From contig NC_053185.1 in NCBI RefSeq assembly GCF_905163445.1, positions 13,286,001-13,350,000 of the forward strand: 64,000 nt of DNA, written 5' to 3'. The notes under the pieces are model-generated. The model was not told the origin of the DNA. It saw only the letters and a program-made list of their open reading frames with translations, and made no database searches. This DNA comes from Pararge aegeria (Eukaryota; Arthropoda; Insecta; Lepidoptera; Nymphalidae). The translations under genes and the position numbers were made by a program. Shown one piece after another: positions 24,742 through 36,350 of the stretch (positions are counted from its first letter, which is position 1; each line of letters begins with the position of its first letter).

Positions 24742-25274
24742 CGGGCTGTCCAGCTCTCCTCGGGGAGGCGTATAAATGAGTTGAAAATGCTAATGAATTC
24801 AGACCCGTACTCAAATTTAGTATCTATACTAAATGTATCTAAATATTAGAGAGTTGAAGAAATGTAGGTATTTATGCATTTGTAAATTCAATGAGATTGC
24901 AGAGGTGTAAAGGTATAGAAAGATTACGCAACGTCGAACAGATTTTAGAGGGGTACAAACGCAGTTTTGAATTCAATTTCATGAACCAGTGGCACGGTTA
25001 CGGTAAAACAAATAGATTTAGCTCGCGACTCCGCTCAGATTTTTATGAAATATTCAACGTTTTAAATATTTTATTCAACACTCATTATATGATGTCCTGA
25101 ATTACTTTGAGTTTTAAATGTTAAATGTATGTTTTAGTAAAGATAGTGGTCAGAAACTACATATCTCTTTGGTATTTATGAAAAAACAAAAATAAATATA
25201 AATAGCATGATATTTGATAGTACAGAACAGTGGTAAAAAAAATGAAAATGGGCATTAAGTTTTTCGTTTACACA
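24742..25274. other. no gene recognised
   Basis: A 69-codon frame at 24891-25100 has no recognisable domain or splice context. Nothing else is supported. Confidence 0.4.
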
Positions 25275-25370
25275 TTCATCAAAGCAACCCACAACCGGCC
25301 CACAACAGGGCTTGTCTCCACCCACAGTGGGTTAAGGTCGTGGTCCACCACGCTGGCCCACTGCGGATTG
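25275..25370 (-). repeat. SINE family B tail fragment
   Basis: 'aaccggcccacaacagggct', 'gggttaaggtcgtggtccac' and 'cacgctggcccactgcggat' match the 3' part of family B in reverse. The rest is absent. It lies 55 bases from a plus-strand copy of the same family, making an inverted pair. Confidence 0.7.
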
Positions 25371-25424
25371 TTAAAATGATTGTATTTTAGTTCGCTACGA
25401 AATTGCTCTTTCATAATGTGTATG

Positions 25425-25725
25425 AAGCCGTAATAGCCCAGTGGGTAGGAGCTCGACTTACCTTTCGGGGGGCCGAGTTGAAATCCCAGCAAGCAACTTT
25501 TCTAATTTATGTGCGTTTTAAGTAATTAAATATAACTTGCTTCAACGATGAAGGAAAACAATCTGAGGAAACCTGCTTGTCTGTGAGTTCTCCATAATGT
25601 TCTCAAAGGTGTGTGGAGTCCACATATCCACACTGGGCCAGCGTGGTAAACTGCGGCCTTAATCCCTTCTCATTGTGGAAGTCGACCCGTGATCTGCAGT
25701 GGCCCGGTGATGGGTTGATACGATT
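25425..25725 (+). repeat. SINE family B, full length, plus strand
   Basis: Head: 'gtaatagcccagtgggtagg' and 'agctcgacttacctttcggg', with a B-box area 'gagttgaaatcccagc'. Body: 'tatgtgcgttttaagtaatt', 'aacttgcttcaacgatgaag', 'ctgtgagttctccataatgt' and 'ccacactgggccagcgtggt'. It ends near 'gtgatgggttgatacga'. It is the clearest copy of this family in the sense orientation. Confidence 0.8.
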
Positions 25726-27021
25726 GCAGACAAAATTGTGAAAATAATCCCAATCAGAGACACACAAGACATAACATAAAAAAGGTCCTTCCGTTGAGAA
25801 CGAGTTCAGTGACATACACACATAAAGGAAGATAAGTCTATCATTTTACGTTTTTCAATTCATTGGTTTATTTATAAACCAATAATATATGGTATGTTGG
25901 TTAATTAGGCAGTTGCGTAAACGATGCGAGACAGAATTACAAATACACGACCTTTTTAGACAGATCAGTCCGTAATATCACTGAGGAAGGATAGTCATAC
26001 AAAGGTCTGATGAAGCCATCTAGAATTGTGAAGTACCTTCATGCAGGGAGACAAATTAACCGTACTGGCCTGAGTGGTAGGAACCTTATAAGTCTCTTTA
26101 TACTTTCGCAACTCTACCTGGAAGATATTGGCATTTTCTACGAAATCAGAACGTCGACAGTTGTATCTATTTTTATATTTTTGTTTCATTGCGTATCTTA
26201 TTAATTAGTCTTGGTCAGTAAAAAGGCGAATAGAAGTCATAACAGATATTTATTCAGAAAATATATCTAGAAATCTCATCGCAAAACATTGTTGTAAAAT
26301 GAAATAAAAATAAACATCAACCCAGTTAACAATCACCCTTAACCAGTTAATTAGTGTCCAGCAAAACTGATAGCAGCTATTTACAAAGCGCTCGATGATA
26401 TCATTTTTAACTGTGCATCGTATAGTAAAAATAATGTACTGTTGCCACGAGTAAATATGCATGCAAGCGTGCATAGACAAATTGCTCGCACATCTCATTA
26501 ATGTCACTCACGTTGAAACGGCGGGGACTACGTCCTGACGTCACGTGAAGTGTGTAAGTTTTCAGGTAGTGCCTGTAGCTTTCCCTAATATGGTAACTCA
26601 TACCTATTCGGTTACGTTTAATGTCACTCATACTTTATGCACTTAATGTGTGAACGTGAAGTCGAAAGTGTGCTGGATTCATCATTCATCGATGTAAAAT
26701 AAGTGTTGCGGATTTCGGTAGTGGTCTTTTAAAAGAAATAAATATTACTGCTGCCTTACGTGATAGGGACGTTTAAGGACTTCAGTACAGGTAAAGCTAG
26801 TTATAAATGGGGCACTTACTTAGTCGATGAGTCGATGGGGTATTATAGTATTCATAATAATGAAAGAGTTTTGTTCTTAAACCTTTACGAAAATAAAAAT
26901 AAAAATTTTACGAAATTGTAAAATAATATACGCAGTGACAACTATAAGTTCAGCTATTTATATTTAAGATCAAATGGGGTTACCGATTACTATATGGACA
27001 CAAAAACATTATGACAAAAAG
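25726..27021. other. no gene recognised
   Basis: Overlapping frames on both strands at 25995-26204 and 26250-26631 have no recognisable domains. The 15-base segment 'aatgtcactca' recurs at 26500 and 26620. No transcript features were identified. Confidence 0.4.
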
Positions 27022-27090
27022 ATTATGGTCCGAAATAATAGTAAACAATAGTTCACACACGATTGTTTTACTATTATTAAGGACCATAAT
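27022..27090. repeat. hairpin with 28-bp arms
   Basis: Left arm 27022-27049 begins 'attatggtcc' and ends 'gtaaacaat'. Right arm 27062-27090 is its complement with two mismatches and one extra base. The 12-nt loop is 'agttcacacacg'. Confidence 0.85.
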
Positions 27091-27190
27091 AAAAATAAAA
27101 TAATAGTGTGCGAGCTATTATAAATTTTTCCTTTAGATTGACTTATATGTACACTAAAACATACGTTATTTCAAGTAATAATCATATATT

Positions 27191-27420
27191 TTATAGAAGC
27201 AGGCGTTACTTTGCGGAAATCCATGATATATTATCAAAATTAAGCTTAATTTGCTATACTCCGCGAAAAGCAGGAGAATCTGTGTGGTGTAATTTATAAT
27301 TTCTCCAATCCTTATACTCCACACCAAACAGATCATCGGCAATACACTTAAAGTCAACATCTCCTGATGATGCTCCGGTTTCGGAGCGAAACGTGCGTAG
27401 AGGGTCATATGTCTTATTCG
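27191..27420 (+). mobile_element. palindromic non-autonomous element, copy 1
   Basis: This starts with 'gaagcaggcgttactttgcg' and 'aaaattaagcttaatttgct', then 'atactccgcg'. An internal inverted repeat joins 'atctgtgtggtgt' (27278-27290) and 'actccacaccaaacagat' (27316-27333). It then has 'agtcaacatctcctgatgat' and 'gctccggtttcggagcgaaa'. Copy 2 at 54511-54869 has the same blocks plus a full terminal inverted repeat. No coding sequence is present. It reads directly into a family E copy, so the two may be parts of one larger element. Confidence 0.65.
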
Positions 27421-27515
27421 AGCATGCAAGGAACACTTCCTACATATTGCCACTCTGTGTCCATCGACCTGAGGTGTTAAGCCGCATTTGCCTGTAATTA
27501 AACCGGCAACTAGGA
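27415..27515 (+). repeat. dispersed repeat family E, copy 2
   Basis: 'gagcatgcaaggaacacttc', 'cactctgtgtccatcgacct' and 'gaggtgttaagccgcatttg', then 'taattaaaccggcaac', match family E order. It is joined to the palindromic element without a gap. Confidence 0.6.
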
Positions 27516-30050
27516 AAATTAAAATTAGTAAGCCACCAGAATAAAATGTAAGATGCATATGACTTTCTAAACTCAAATAGACTATCACGTGAACCTGGAT
27601 CTGGAATAGTGATTAAATCTTTGTCACCTGCGATGAGATATCGTCGTCAGACGTCCTTTTGTACCGATATTGCAAACAGAGTGATTAACTTACATTAAAA
27701 ACTGCAATCATTGTGTGTCGCTAATATGAAATCTCGCCTCGACGCAGTTGTATCAGTTCTAACATCTTTAAAAAAATACGAAAAAAATAATTAACTGCGC
27801 AGTCGCTCGTATTAAAAGGCTAGTCGACTATGCAAAAACTAATCGGCTGAGATATAATTATTTGCGACATCGTGCTTAAAACGGTTATATAACCACGTTC
27901 TACGCTTATATCTATAAGCACCTTATGTCTTCATTTTACCGGATGATTATAACATAAAAATTACCAGTACGTCGTTGATGGGCACGATATGAAATTAATC
28001 TCTGAATACATCTCGTCGGTGAAGTTGATTGAACACAATTTACTTCTATGTTAGTAAAACCTACTCCGCAAATACTGTGTACGTGTGAAGTCATTATTTC
28101 AAAAACCACACAGAAAAACGGCAGACTTATTTAGCATTTATAGTAGGTATTGCGTGTCCTTGAAAACGCCGTTCCGTACGCAATTCAAAGGATGTCTCAA
28201 GTTGACAGAAGTCGGAATAAATAGGCATCACAAGTTGTATTACCGTTTCACCAAGGCTTCATTATACGTATGAGTCTGTATCTTGTACAGACAATACAAT
28301 GCTGAAAGGCCAAACACGCTTATCTACAGTAGAGAGGAACTTTAAATCCCTTTAACTCCGAAGTGTAAATTTTGTCAGTCACACATACACCGCTGTTTCA
28401 AAATAACGCTCTCGCATTTACACAATAAAATGGTAACTTTGGCGTCTCACGCCTTTTCTCTCACAAACCCAACCGACTTGAGTGCAGTATTATAATAATG
28501 AAACGTACATTTCACTCCAAAGCAGACGAGGCGATGCTGTTAAATGCATACAACGCAGATCTTTCTTGACACTTTAGTTTGCCGGTCCACTTTACATCGG
28601 GATAATATTTAAGTGGTTTAAATTTTTAATATTCCTTTAATTTTTTAAAACACTGTTGACTTGTTCTCGTACTCATACAACTTTGCGCAGATATTTAATG
28701 CAATCATAGTAACTATTATAACATATTTTCGCATGATGTTATGTTCTTTAATAAAGTCTCCTGATTGTATTAATATTACCAGCACGATTATCCACAGCCT
28801 ATAAAATAATATCCCATTGCTGTGCACCGGTCTGTTATGTGTGTCTCTCTCATGAGACATAGTTTTAGAGAAAAGACAGCACCAAAATGGGTGGTTGGAG
28901 GCTTTTAACGATCGTTTTAGTGAAAATATCAGTGTAATAAATTACAAATATTATCATTTTTCAGTTTAGTTTACAATGTCAAACACTATTTTGGTTTATA
29001 AAGTTTGTTTATGGTTTTATTTTTGTGATGAAACGGTTTTTGGCTTTTGTGAAAGTTGTAAAAAAGAATGTTCCTTACAGGATACATGCTGAGTTAGCTG
29101 CAAATAAATTTTACACCATTAAAGAACAATTATTAAATGTATCCATAGATTAAGTCTAAATGTACCTATACATACGTACATAAATAAATAAACAAATTAA
29201 TGAATACAACTTAAAAAGCGTTTACTTTAATTTCCCTCCACGTCAAGCACCGAAAAAGATTTTACGAAACGTATTATGCTCCTTTTTGAAAAGGCTTCAT
29301 AACTATATCAAATAGTCTTTAGTTATAACTTAAATTTTTTTTAGAATGACCTATGGGCGATCACGGCAAAGTAAAGTTACACCCAAGTAAATTTCTCGAA
29401 ACCTCTTAAAACTCTTACTAGTAAATAGTATGGACTAAAGAACTTAAATTGTAACGCACTATCTTAACTAAAACTAAACTTACCCATTCAAACTTTAGCC
29501 GTCACTTCCAGCTAAGTGCATGACGGGCAGGATAATCTGCGAGGAAATCGAGTTTTCCAGCAATCGAGCGGTATCTCTGAGTATATCTATTGTTTAATCA
29601 CACGATATTAGACCGGTGAAATTTTGTCGACAAGTTATAAGTAGTGGGACGGGGTCCCAACTAAGAATATTAAATACAGTTTCTGTGACTCACATTTTCT
29701 ACTCGCAATATTTTCTTGAAAAATAGATTATTTCAAGATTCTGTTTATTCGCGTATAATATATATAGATATAGAATAAGTTGTTTATGATATTTTTATCA
29801 GTGCAAAAAGTTGATTGGTTAAAAATGTTGACTCAAGTCAGTGAGTCGTTGATCAATCGTTTTCGGAGATTACAATATTAGCTTTATCCTTCCTTCAAAA
29901 TGTCCTAATAGCTACTTAAGAGTATAACCTTTTCTTAGCTAAGTTTTTAAATTAAAACTACTATTGGAATTCAGACATCATTCGTTGTCTTTTTTCCACC
30001 CTATCGATTAAGATATCCAAGGTATTTACCGCTAACATCTAAGATTGCAT
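27516..30050. other. no gene recognised
   Basis: Frames at 28085-28273 and 28645-28860 show no recognisable domain. The sequence is AT-rich with no clear repeat copies. A patch near 27720-27850 containing 'aactgcgcagtcgctcgt' might be an old element but lacks a second copy here. Confidence 0.35.
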
Positions 30051-30110
30051 TATCCCTTGCCACCAGGTGAGGTACAGTCAAGGCTAACTTGTAGTAAAAT
30101 AAAAGAAAAA
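30051..30110 (+). repeat. SINE family D tail fragment
   Basis: 'ttgccaccaggtgaggtaca', 'gtcaaggctaacttgtagta' then an A-rich end match the 3' end of family D (compare 49995-50025). Only the last 60 bases remain. Confidence 0.5.
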
Positions 30111-32094
30111 TAGACAGCTTTGTTATAAACTTTTCATACAAAATACCATTGATTCAATATGCAAAATAGTGACGGGAAAATCCTAATAGGATGAGTTCGT
30201 TACAAATAACAATCTAATTTTAAATGTTTAAATCGGTTTAAGATCGAAATCATGTGTTAGGGGTGGTTCACGCGGCCGGCAACGTCGTCAATAATTCATG
30301 CGGGAGGCACGTCGTGGCCGCCAGCCGTTCCTAATTGATTCCTGATGCGGTCCGAGAGCGATCGCATCACTGCCTCCTTGCGCTGCTCTCTTGGTACCGT
30401 GCGCTTCATTACGCACTTATATAACGGCCCAATAAAAAAGACTAAACTCATTTTTAACCTCCATGATCGAAATTGTACGTAATTAAATTTCATCTGCTAA
30501 TCATACGATCCGTACGCAGATAAATTGAGGTGAATTATGTTTTTAATAAACCCTCCAAATCCTATTAAATCCATCCATTATATTGATTGTAATTTCATTT
30601 ATGTAACGAAGTTGTCAGCAAACATTGATTTAATAGTTGAACAGCTGGTAAAAGATCTGATGATCATCACACTGAATAGAATATTTTGTCGATTGAAGCA
30701 GGAGCCAACCCTCTTTCATGTAACCTACCCTACGTTACAGGTCGAAGTACCTACGCTCGATGTTTCAATTAGGAGTTTCGCGCCGCTTTCCCAGAATCAA
30801 TCATATATCTACCGTCTAACTGTAATTTAAGTGGAAATATGTTACAGGTCTTATAACAATGGCTAACTGAACTTGTTAAAACCAAAAATTACTAATACTA
30901 CATGCTGTATTTTACATCAATTAGAAAATAATTCATGACATCTCGTATATTTACCGCAAAGAGAAAATGATTGATGACATTTTATTTAAATAGTTTTTTT
31001 AATCTATTGGCATACTTGAGGAGATCCACACTTAAGAATTACTAATAAGCCGCCTACCAAGACACCCGGCTTTCATCCGTTCGAGTAAAACAATATTATG
31101 TACTTTATAAAACAAGGTTTTATAATTTGCAGTTATTAAACAAAAGACTCAATCGAAAACTGGGAAGTAGGTGTTATTTAAAGACTATTAAATAGACAGC
31201 AGCCTATTTAATAGTCTATAGTAATAACTAACATTATACGGTAAATATACCGAATTTGATTTTGAAAGTAATTTAATAAAAGCGTAAAAAAAATGATGTT
31301 GTAAGCGTGAACCCGCAGGAATGGGCTTGTTTATTCAATTTACGTATTTATACGAGGTTCATGGTAAAAGCAGTGTTATTTTAGCACCGAATTTTCATAT
31401 AAACGAACTTTATGCATATAAATGTCAAATTTGATAGTCCTGCGTTGGAAGTATATTCATTGGATATTATTCCCTGTGCGTATATCAGTGAAAGTTGGAA
31501 TAGTATTTAATGCACCGTAGACTAAGAGATGGTGGTATAATTATCACTCTAATTCACTAGTGAGTTTAAAGTAAAGTCAGTTTGCCGTGTCTGCTAATAA
31601 AACCACTCGTCTTGAAAATTACTGAAATGAAGTAAGCAGAGTTTGTTGAACTTGTATCCAATGGATAATACAATTCTTATTCAAATATAAGAGATAGATT
31701 AAGCTTAATTGTATGTAATAGACATCAAGATATTAAGAACTCGGACTCAATGCACTCGAATTTAAACACAAAACAAAAAAAACAAATAGCGACTTTATTG
31801 TAAATTTTAAAATATATTGCCTTCACAAAAATATAGTTCTATTCAAGATGTTATTAAAACTTGTCCAAATCAATGAATGCAACGCTCATTAGCTCTTAAT
31901 GGACGCATACAGTACTTATTGCAAACCCAATTTTATCATTCAATTAATGCTATTGCAGATGACTACCATTGGAAATGTAATAGACAACTATTTGTCACTA
32001 AAATTTAATGGAATTGTTATGCAATATTTAAATTCAAACAAATTCGTATCGATATGAACAAGCAAGATACGTTAATCATGTCTGATTGTATACC
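30111..32094. other. no gene recognised
   Basis: A short GC-richer patch at 30265-30420 and open frames at 30296-30493 and 30537-30830 carry no known motif. A hairpin at 31182-31217 is listed separately. Confidence 0.35.
31182..31217. repeat. perfect 14-bp hairpin
   Basis: 'agactattaaatag' (31182-31195) and 'ctatttaatagtct' (31204-31217) are exact complements with an 8-nt loop. Confidence 0.85.
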
Positions 32095-32415
32095 AATCAA
32101 ACCATTGTTCAGTTACCAAGACCGCACCTCAAGCCGTGGAAATAAATTCCACCCTCATCATCTGGATGCCTAGTATTCTTACTGTTCGAAATACCAGATC
32201 ATATCTACCGCGCCCTTGCATATTATGGAACAATCTCCCGTCTGATGTGTTTCCTCAAAAATAGGGTTATTCAAGGGGCGGATAAACAAATTCCTTAAAA
32301 GCTGGCAATGCATCGTTGGCTCCTCTGGTGCTTCTTCTCGGTAGAATCTGCCTTCCGAACCGGTGGTAAAGTTATATTACCCCACCTACTTGAAATAACT
32401 GAATTTTTAATTTTT
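32095..32415 (+). pseudogene. C-terminal LINE remnant and 3' tail
   Basis: Pieces of a retrotransposon C-terminus survive in different frames: 'RTSSRGNKFHPHHLDA' (near 32123-32170), 'YLPRPCILWNNLPSDVFPQ' (near 32200-32260) and 'FLKSWQCIVGSSGASSR' followed by TAG (near 32290-32345). The 'LWN.LPS.VF' block is typical of the end of CR1/Jockey-type ORF2. It is followed by the same tail seen at 7074-7195 ('cttctcggtagaatctgcct', 'cacctacttgaaataactga'), though shortened. Several frameshifts and stops make it an old, dead copy. Confidence 0.65.
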
Positions 32416-33127
32416 TTTTAATTTTACACTCTTACTATTTATTAATAAGAAGATGCTCATAAACCAGTATTTAAATCAGTTCCTGAGCATATCGTTACTC
32501 TCGAATGTTAATAAGAAGCAGTTATTTCTATATCACAGACATACACCTTCGTTTTATATAACCAGATAAATCTATATTTATCCCATAAAGATACTATACA
32601 TTACTGTGTATTAAACCAAATTTTTACTATACCACTCCAGTTTATGTGCTATGGCAATAAAACGTGGATCGTAATAATAAAACTATTTGCCTCCAGTATA
32701 AACTGAATAAAATGTATGTTTAAATTTTCAAATAACCTCCCACTATTCAGAAGTGATATGAAAACTAGTTGCTTCCAGAGTATGTGATCCTTAGTTTTGA
32801 GGTGCGCCGAGTTCGTGACAGCACATACTAATCTACGACCGAGATGAGACAACCGCATGACAAATATGGTCTGGAAACTTATAACGAATATTAATTGAAT
32901 AAGGCTCTTATTATTTACACATTATAATACGCGATGTAAGTGCTCATATTGTGGGAACTTTTGAACGTATGTCTGAATTGGATTTCACAATAATATTAAA
33001 GCTTGCTTCGATGGTCTAGTTTGGGAACTGCGGAAATTTTTCATTACTAGACATTTACAAACAAAATCAAACCATCTCTATTCCTTGAATAAAGATTTGC
33101 AGTAAATTGCAGCTGAGTTGTTTTTTT
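32416..33127. other. no gene recognised
   Basis: AT-rich; one 69-codon frame on the minus strand without a recognisable domain. Nothing else seen. Confidence 0.4.
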
Positions 33128-33200
33128 TTTCCACTACAAGTTAGCCCTTGTCTGCTATCTCAGCTGGTGGAGAGTCTCAAGATATGATGCAGCCTTAGAT
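33128..33200 (-). repeat. SINE family D tail fragment, reverse
   Basis: 'ccactacaagttagcccttg' then 'tatctcagctggtggagagt' and 'gatatgatgcagccttaga' is a diverged reverse complement of the family D 3' end (compare 49985-50030). Confidence 0.45.
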
Positions 33201-33419
33201 TGAAACGGACTAACTTTTTCAGAGGTATGACATTTTAATTAAACCAATTCTAATCTATAATAAATATAATATATAAATATAAGTTAAAAGACTGCCTCAA
33301 CGTTCGTGGTTATTTTAATAAATAAAAATAATAATAAAACTTGTAGAAATCTATATTTATGAAAATGAATCGCTTTTCGTTACGCTCACTAGAACGTACT
33401 GTTTTGAAATTTATGTGGT

Positions 33420-33550
33420 AGTTTAGGGAACCATCTGTAACTATCTTTGTTTCTCATCTATCTCCTTCTTAACAGCTGTACCGATTTTGATGAAATTTGG
33501 TGTATATATATATATACATATATAAATAGTATATTTTGAGTATATATGGG
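33420..33550. repeat. possible Helitron-related segment with TA microsatellite
   Basis: 'aacagctgtaccgattttga' and 'tgaaatttggtgtatatata' resemble internal parts of lepidopteran Helitron-type repeats; a similar phrase is at 61595-61610. The (TA)n run at 33503-33530 is clear. Element ends were not found. Confidence 0.35.
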
Positions 33551-34374
33551 TTACTGGTTTGTTTTAAAGCTCAATGAGACCTGGTGGCGCAGCTTTAATA
33601 TGATACCATAAAAGGGTGAGAAAAAGATTTTTGATTGATAATGGTGAAGTTCAGTATAAAAATTTTGATGGTGTGCGCAAAACCATACGATATCAAATCA
33701 ATAAGATTTTCACACACAATCGCCCCTTCTCTCAATTGTTTTACATTTGCTGTCCGAGTTGAGAGAAAATAACAGGATAAGTATGTGCTTGCTTGTTCAT
33801 AAGGTAGGATTCCGATGTTATGCCAATAACAAAACTTCTAAGCTGAAGAAATTAATTGTTTTGACAGTGACATTCAGTTAGTAACAAAAAAATCTTACAG
33901 GTTTTCTCTTATAAAGAGCTTGCTGTGAAGAACTAAGCTTTGGACTACACATTTCACATAAAGGTATTCGGAACGCACACACATCTCAGGAAAATGTAAC
34001 CATTTATCACAGGGATGCCCTTTAATCTGAAATTCCTTGATGGCAAAGAATATATTTTTTGTACATCATATCATATATCCAAACGTGCAATTTATAACGC
34101 TTCATAACTAGAGTGTCCTCACGCTATTTTATGTGACAAGTGCTTATTTGTTATCTCTTTTAGTGAAAATAAAGACGGATACACATTCTATGTCAATGAT
34201 TTTTCGACGATTCACGTTTTTAAAAAGGTACTCAAAAAATCGTACAAAGGATCAAGTTGGCTATTACCAATCTCATTACCAACAAAACATTCAATCATTA
34301 ACCTGTGCAATATCAGAGGAGCTAATTATACAGGCCTCCTGTCTCTCATAGAAGACAGAATAATCGAGCATAGA

Positions 34375-34650
34375 CTCATCATGCTGCTCCAATGCGATAA
34401 GCGGGTTTCAACGATTATTATTTATTTGTGTATAGTATTCAAAATATGGTTTATTATAACCAGCAAATATTTGTACAAATTAAGGTTAATAAATCTAAAC
34501 ATGCCGTTGTGAGGCAAGGGGAAAGACACAGCTAACTTCCTAACTCTATGCTGGTGCCTACTAAGATTTTTTGCAACAGAGAAACCCAAATATTTCGCCC
34601 GATCCGGACAACAAGCCCTCCTGATCCTTACCTCACCGTAGTTACAGAAA
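34375..34650 (-). repeat. SINE family C, diverged copy
   Basis: 'catcatgctgctccaatgcg' and 'ataagcgggttt' at one end, then after an AT-rich insert 'aagacacagctaacttccta', 'gaaacccaaatatttcgccc' and 'gatccg' at the other, match family C in reverse (compare 43655 and 44709). The AT-rich block at 34415-34500 interrupts it. An 89-codon minus-strand frame lies wholly inside and is not a gene. Confidence 0.5.
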
Positions 34651-35235
34651 AACGAGCTAGTAGCAGAAATAAATTCTGAGAATAAGTTCATAAGTTAACT
34701 ACGTTTACACAAGCAAATTTATATGGATTCCGTAGTTTGTCATTATTTTGTGATTGATTAACTAAAATACTGTCAAATAAACATTAATCGATTGTTATAG
34801 ATTTAGTAATACAAGTAACTATTACGCTCAAATAATTGTATATTTTTTAAAAATTTCTGAGAGGCAACCCTATGTACCTTATAGTAAGCTTCACGTCCGA
34901 GAGAATGAATATGCGAGAAGCTACCCTGATAAGTTTCCTCCAATTCTTTAACTTGTACCTATGTAGGAAATCGCTTCATAATATATCGTTATTTGAGATT
35001 GAAGTTGACTGTGAAATACGGCATATTGGTAAAGTTTTATAGGACATGTCACAGGTGTGATGGGGCAGGTTTTTATTGCTATAATATAATATATTTGGAT
35101 TATAGATAAAAGATAATATTATTCGCCGTATTACGTATTAAAGTTTTATTGGTGAACGTATAAATATTATTTTATGTCTAGATTCTGTTTTTGGAATTAT
35201 TATACTTCATTTAGTCTATGTAAGTCTTACAAAAG
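34651..35235. other. no gene recognised
   Basis: AT-rich with no coding or repeat assignment. Confidence 0.4.
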
Positions 35236-35269
35236 TTGACTATGACTATAAATGATCTTCTTCTTCTAC

Positions 35270-35715
35270 GGACTGGGCCGTTTTCCGCACGTAAGCGCTT
35301 CGCTTGTTGTACGTCGAACTTCCCCATTGTTGTTGCTCGCTACTCCAGCCACTTTAACTCATTCCAGAAGCCTAGCAGGCCGTCCAGGTTGCCAAGGACT
35401 TCCGTAAAAGTGCCTGGGGATTCAAGGTAGATCTCGCATTGTTCTGCCATGCCCGCGGTCCTCTAGCATCATGTGCGATGGTGTTTCCTCCGACTCCATG
35501 CATGCTCTGCATAGAGAGCTATCGGTGACACCTATGATGGAAATATGTCTGTTTAATGGGATGTGCCCTGTTCCACCACCTGAGTTTACCTTTGGCCCGG
35601 CATAGTAGTTTGTTACTTAGGCATTGATCTAAGTTTGAAAATGCTTCCTTGTTCTGTCGACAATTAGTTACATTTGCCCATTATTTGGAGTGCTTTGTTT
35701 GTGATGATATAAAGA
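35270..35715 (-). pseudogene. LINE C-terminal zinc-knuckle tail, frameshifted
   Basis: The minus strand reads 'TGHIPLNRHISIIGVTDSSL' followed at once by 'CRACMESEETPSHMML' in one frame (about 35560 to 35455). A +1 shift then gives 'GMAEQCEIYLESPGTFTEVL' and 'GNLDGLLGFWNELKWLE' ending in a TAG near 35340. 'TGH...H' plus 'C..C...EET..H' is the C-terminal zinc-binding tail of non-LTR elements that end after an RNase H or similar domain. Upstream the frame is broken by several stops. The clade is not certain. The sequence is noticeably more GC-rich than its flanks, as retrotransposon coding DNA often is. Confidence 0.7.
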
Positions 35716-36184
35716 TAATTTGCACTCATCCCGATCTGAATCCGAGCTAATACAAGAGAGAGAAAAGTAGAATACAGATGCCACAGTGTACTATTGTGTA
35801 CATTGGTTCCAGTACACAAATTACATTAAAATGCAGTCCAATTTTCTACGATCAGATCCGAATCTATATAAATACGTATCGCGAAAAATGCAACTGAATT
35901 AAGATGTCTCCAGTGCAATAAGTCTGATCTGAATCAGAGAAAACTTGATTGTTGTTGTACTCGACGGTATGGGTCAGGATCGGATAAGGTTCAAATCATA
36001 ATTTCTCGCATTCTTATTGGACTGTTGAACAAGAGCTTATAAGGTTAAACATAATATTGTACTGCGAAGAAACAAATGGTTTTACACGAGTAAAGGTTAA
36101 AATAAGTAATATTTACTTTTATAACCTCTCGAGTACATTTATTGAGTTTCTTTTGTAGTATTAATAATTGAGACGGATTGTCGC
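35716..36184. other. no gene recognised
   Basis: No repeat or reading frame could be supported. The words 'gatccgaatctatataaata' and 'gatctgaatcagagaa' recur loosely, without clear meaning. Confidence 0.35.
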
Positions 36185-36350
36185 CTATAAACAGAACAGC
36201 ACGCAGGGCGCGCATGGAACACGTCCTGATACAAAGTTCCGCCCTGTGTCCAACAACTGAGCCGAATTTGTTAACTTATGTGACTGTAATTACAACGCCA
36301 ACAACTCACCTCAGACTAGAACATAGCAATGCTGCATGATAGCAAAAATA
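36185..36350 (+). repeat. dispersed repeat family E, copy 3
   Basis: 'cgcctataaacagaacagca', 'cgcagggcgcgcatggaaca', 'cgccctgtgtccaacaactg' and 'ctgtaattacaacgccaaca' follow family E order, ending near 'agcaatgctgcatgatagca', an echo of the hairpin in copy 1. Confidence 0.6.

Noticed and set aside
34422..34691. 89-codon minus-strand open frame
   Set aside because: Largely inside a family C SINE.
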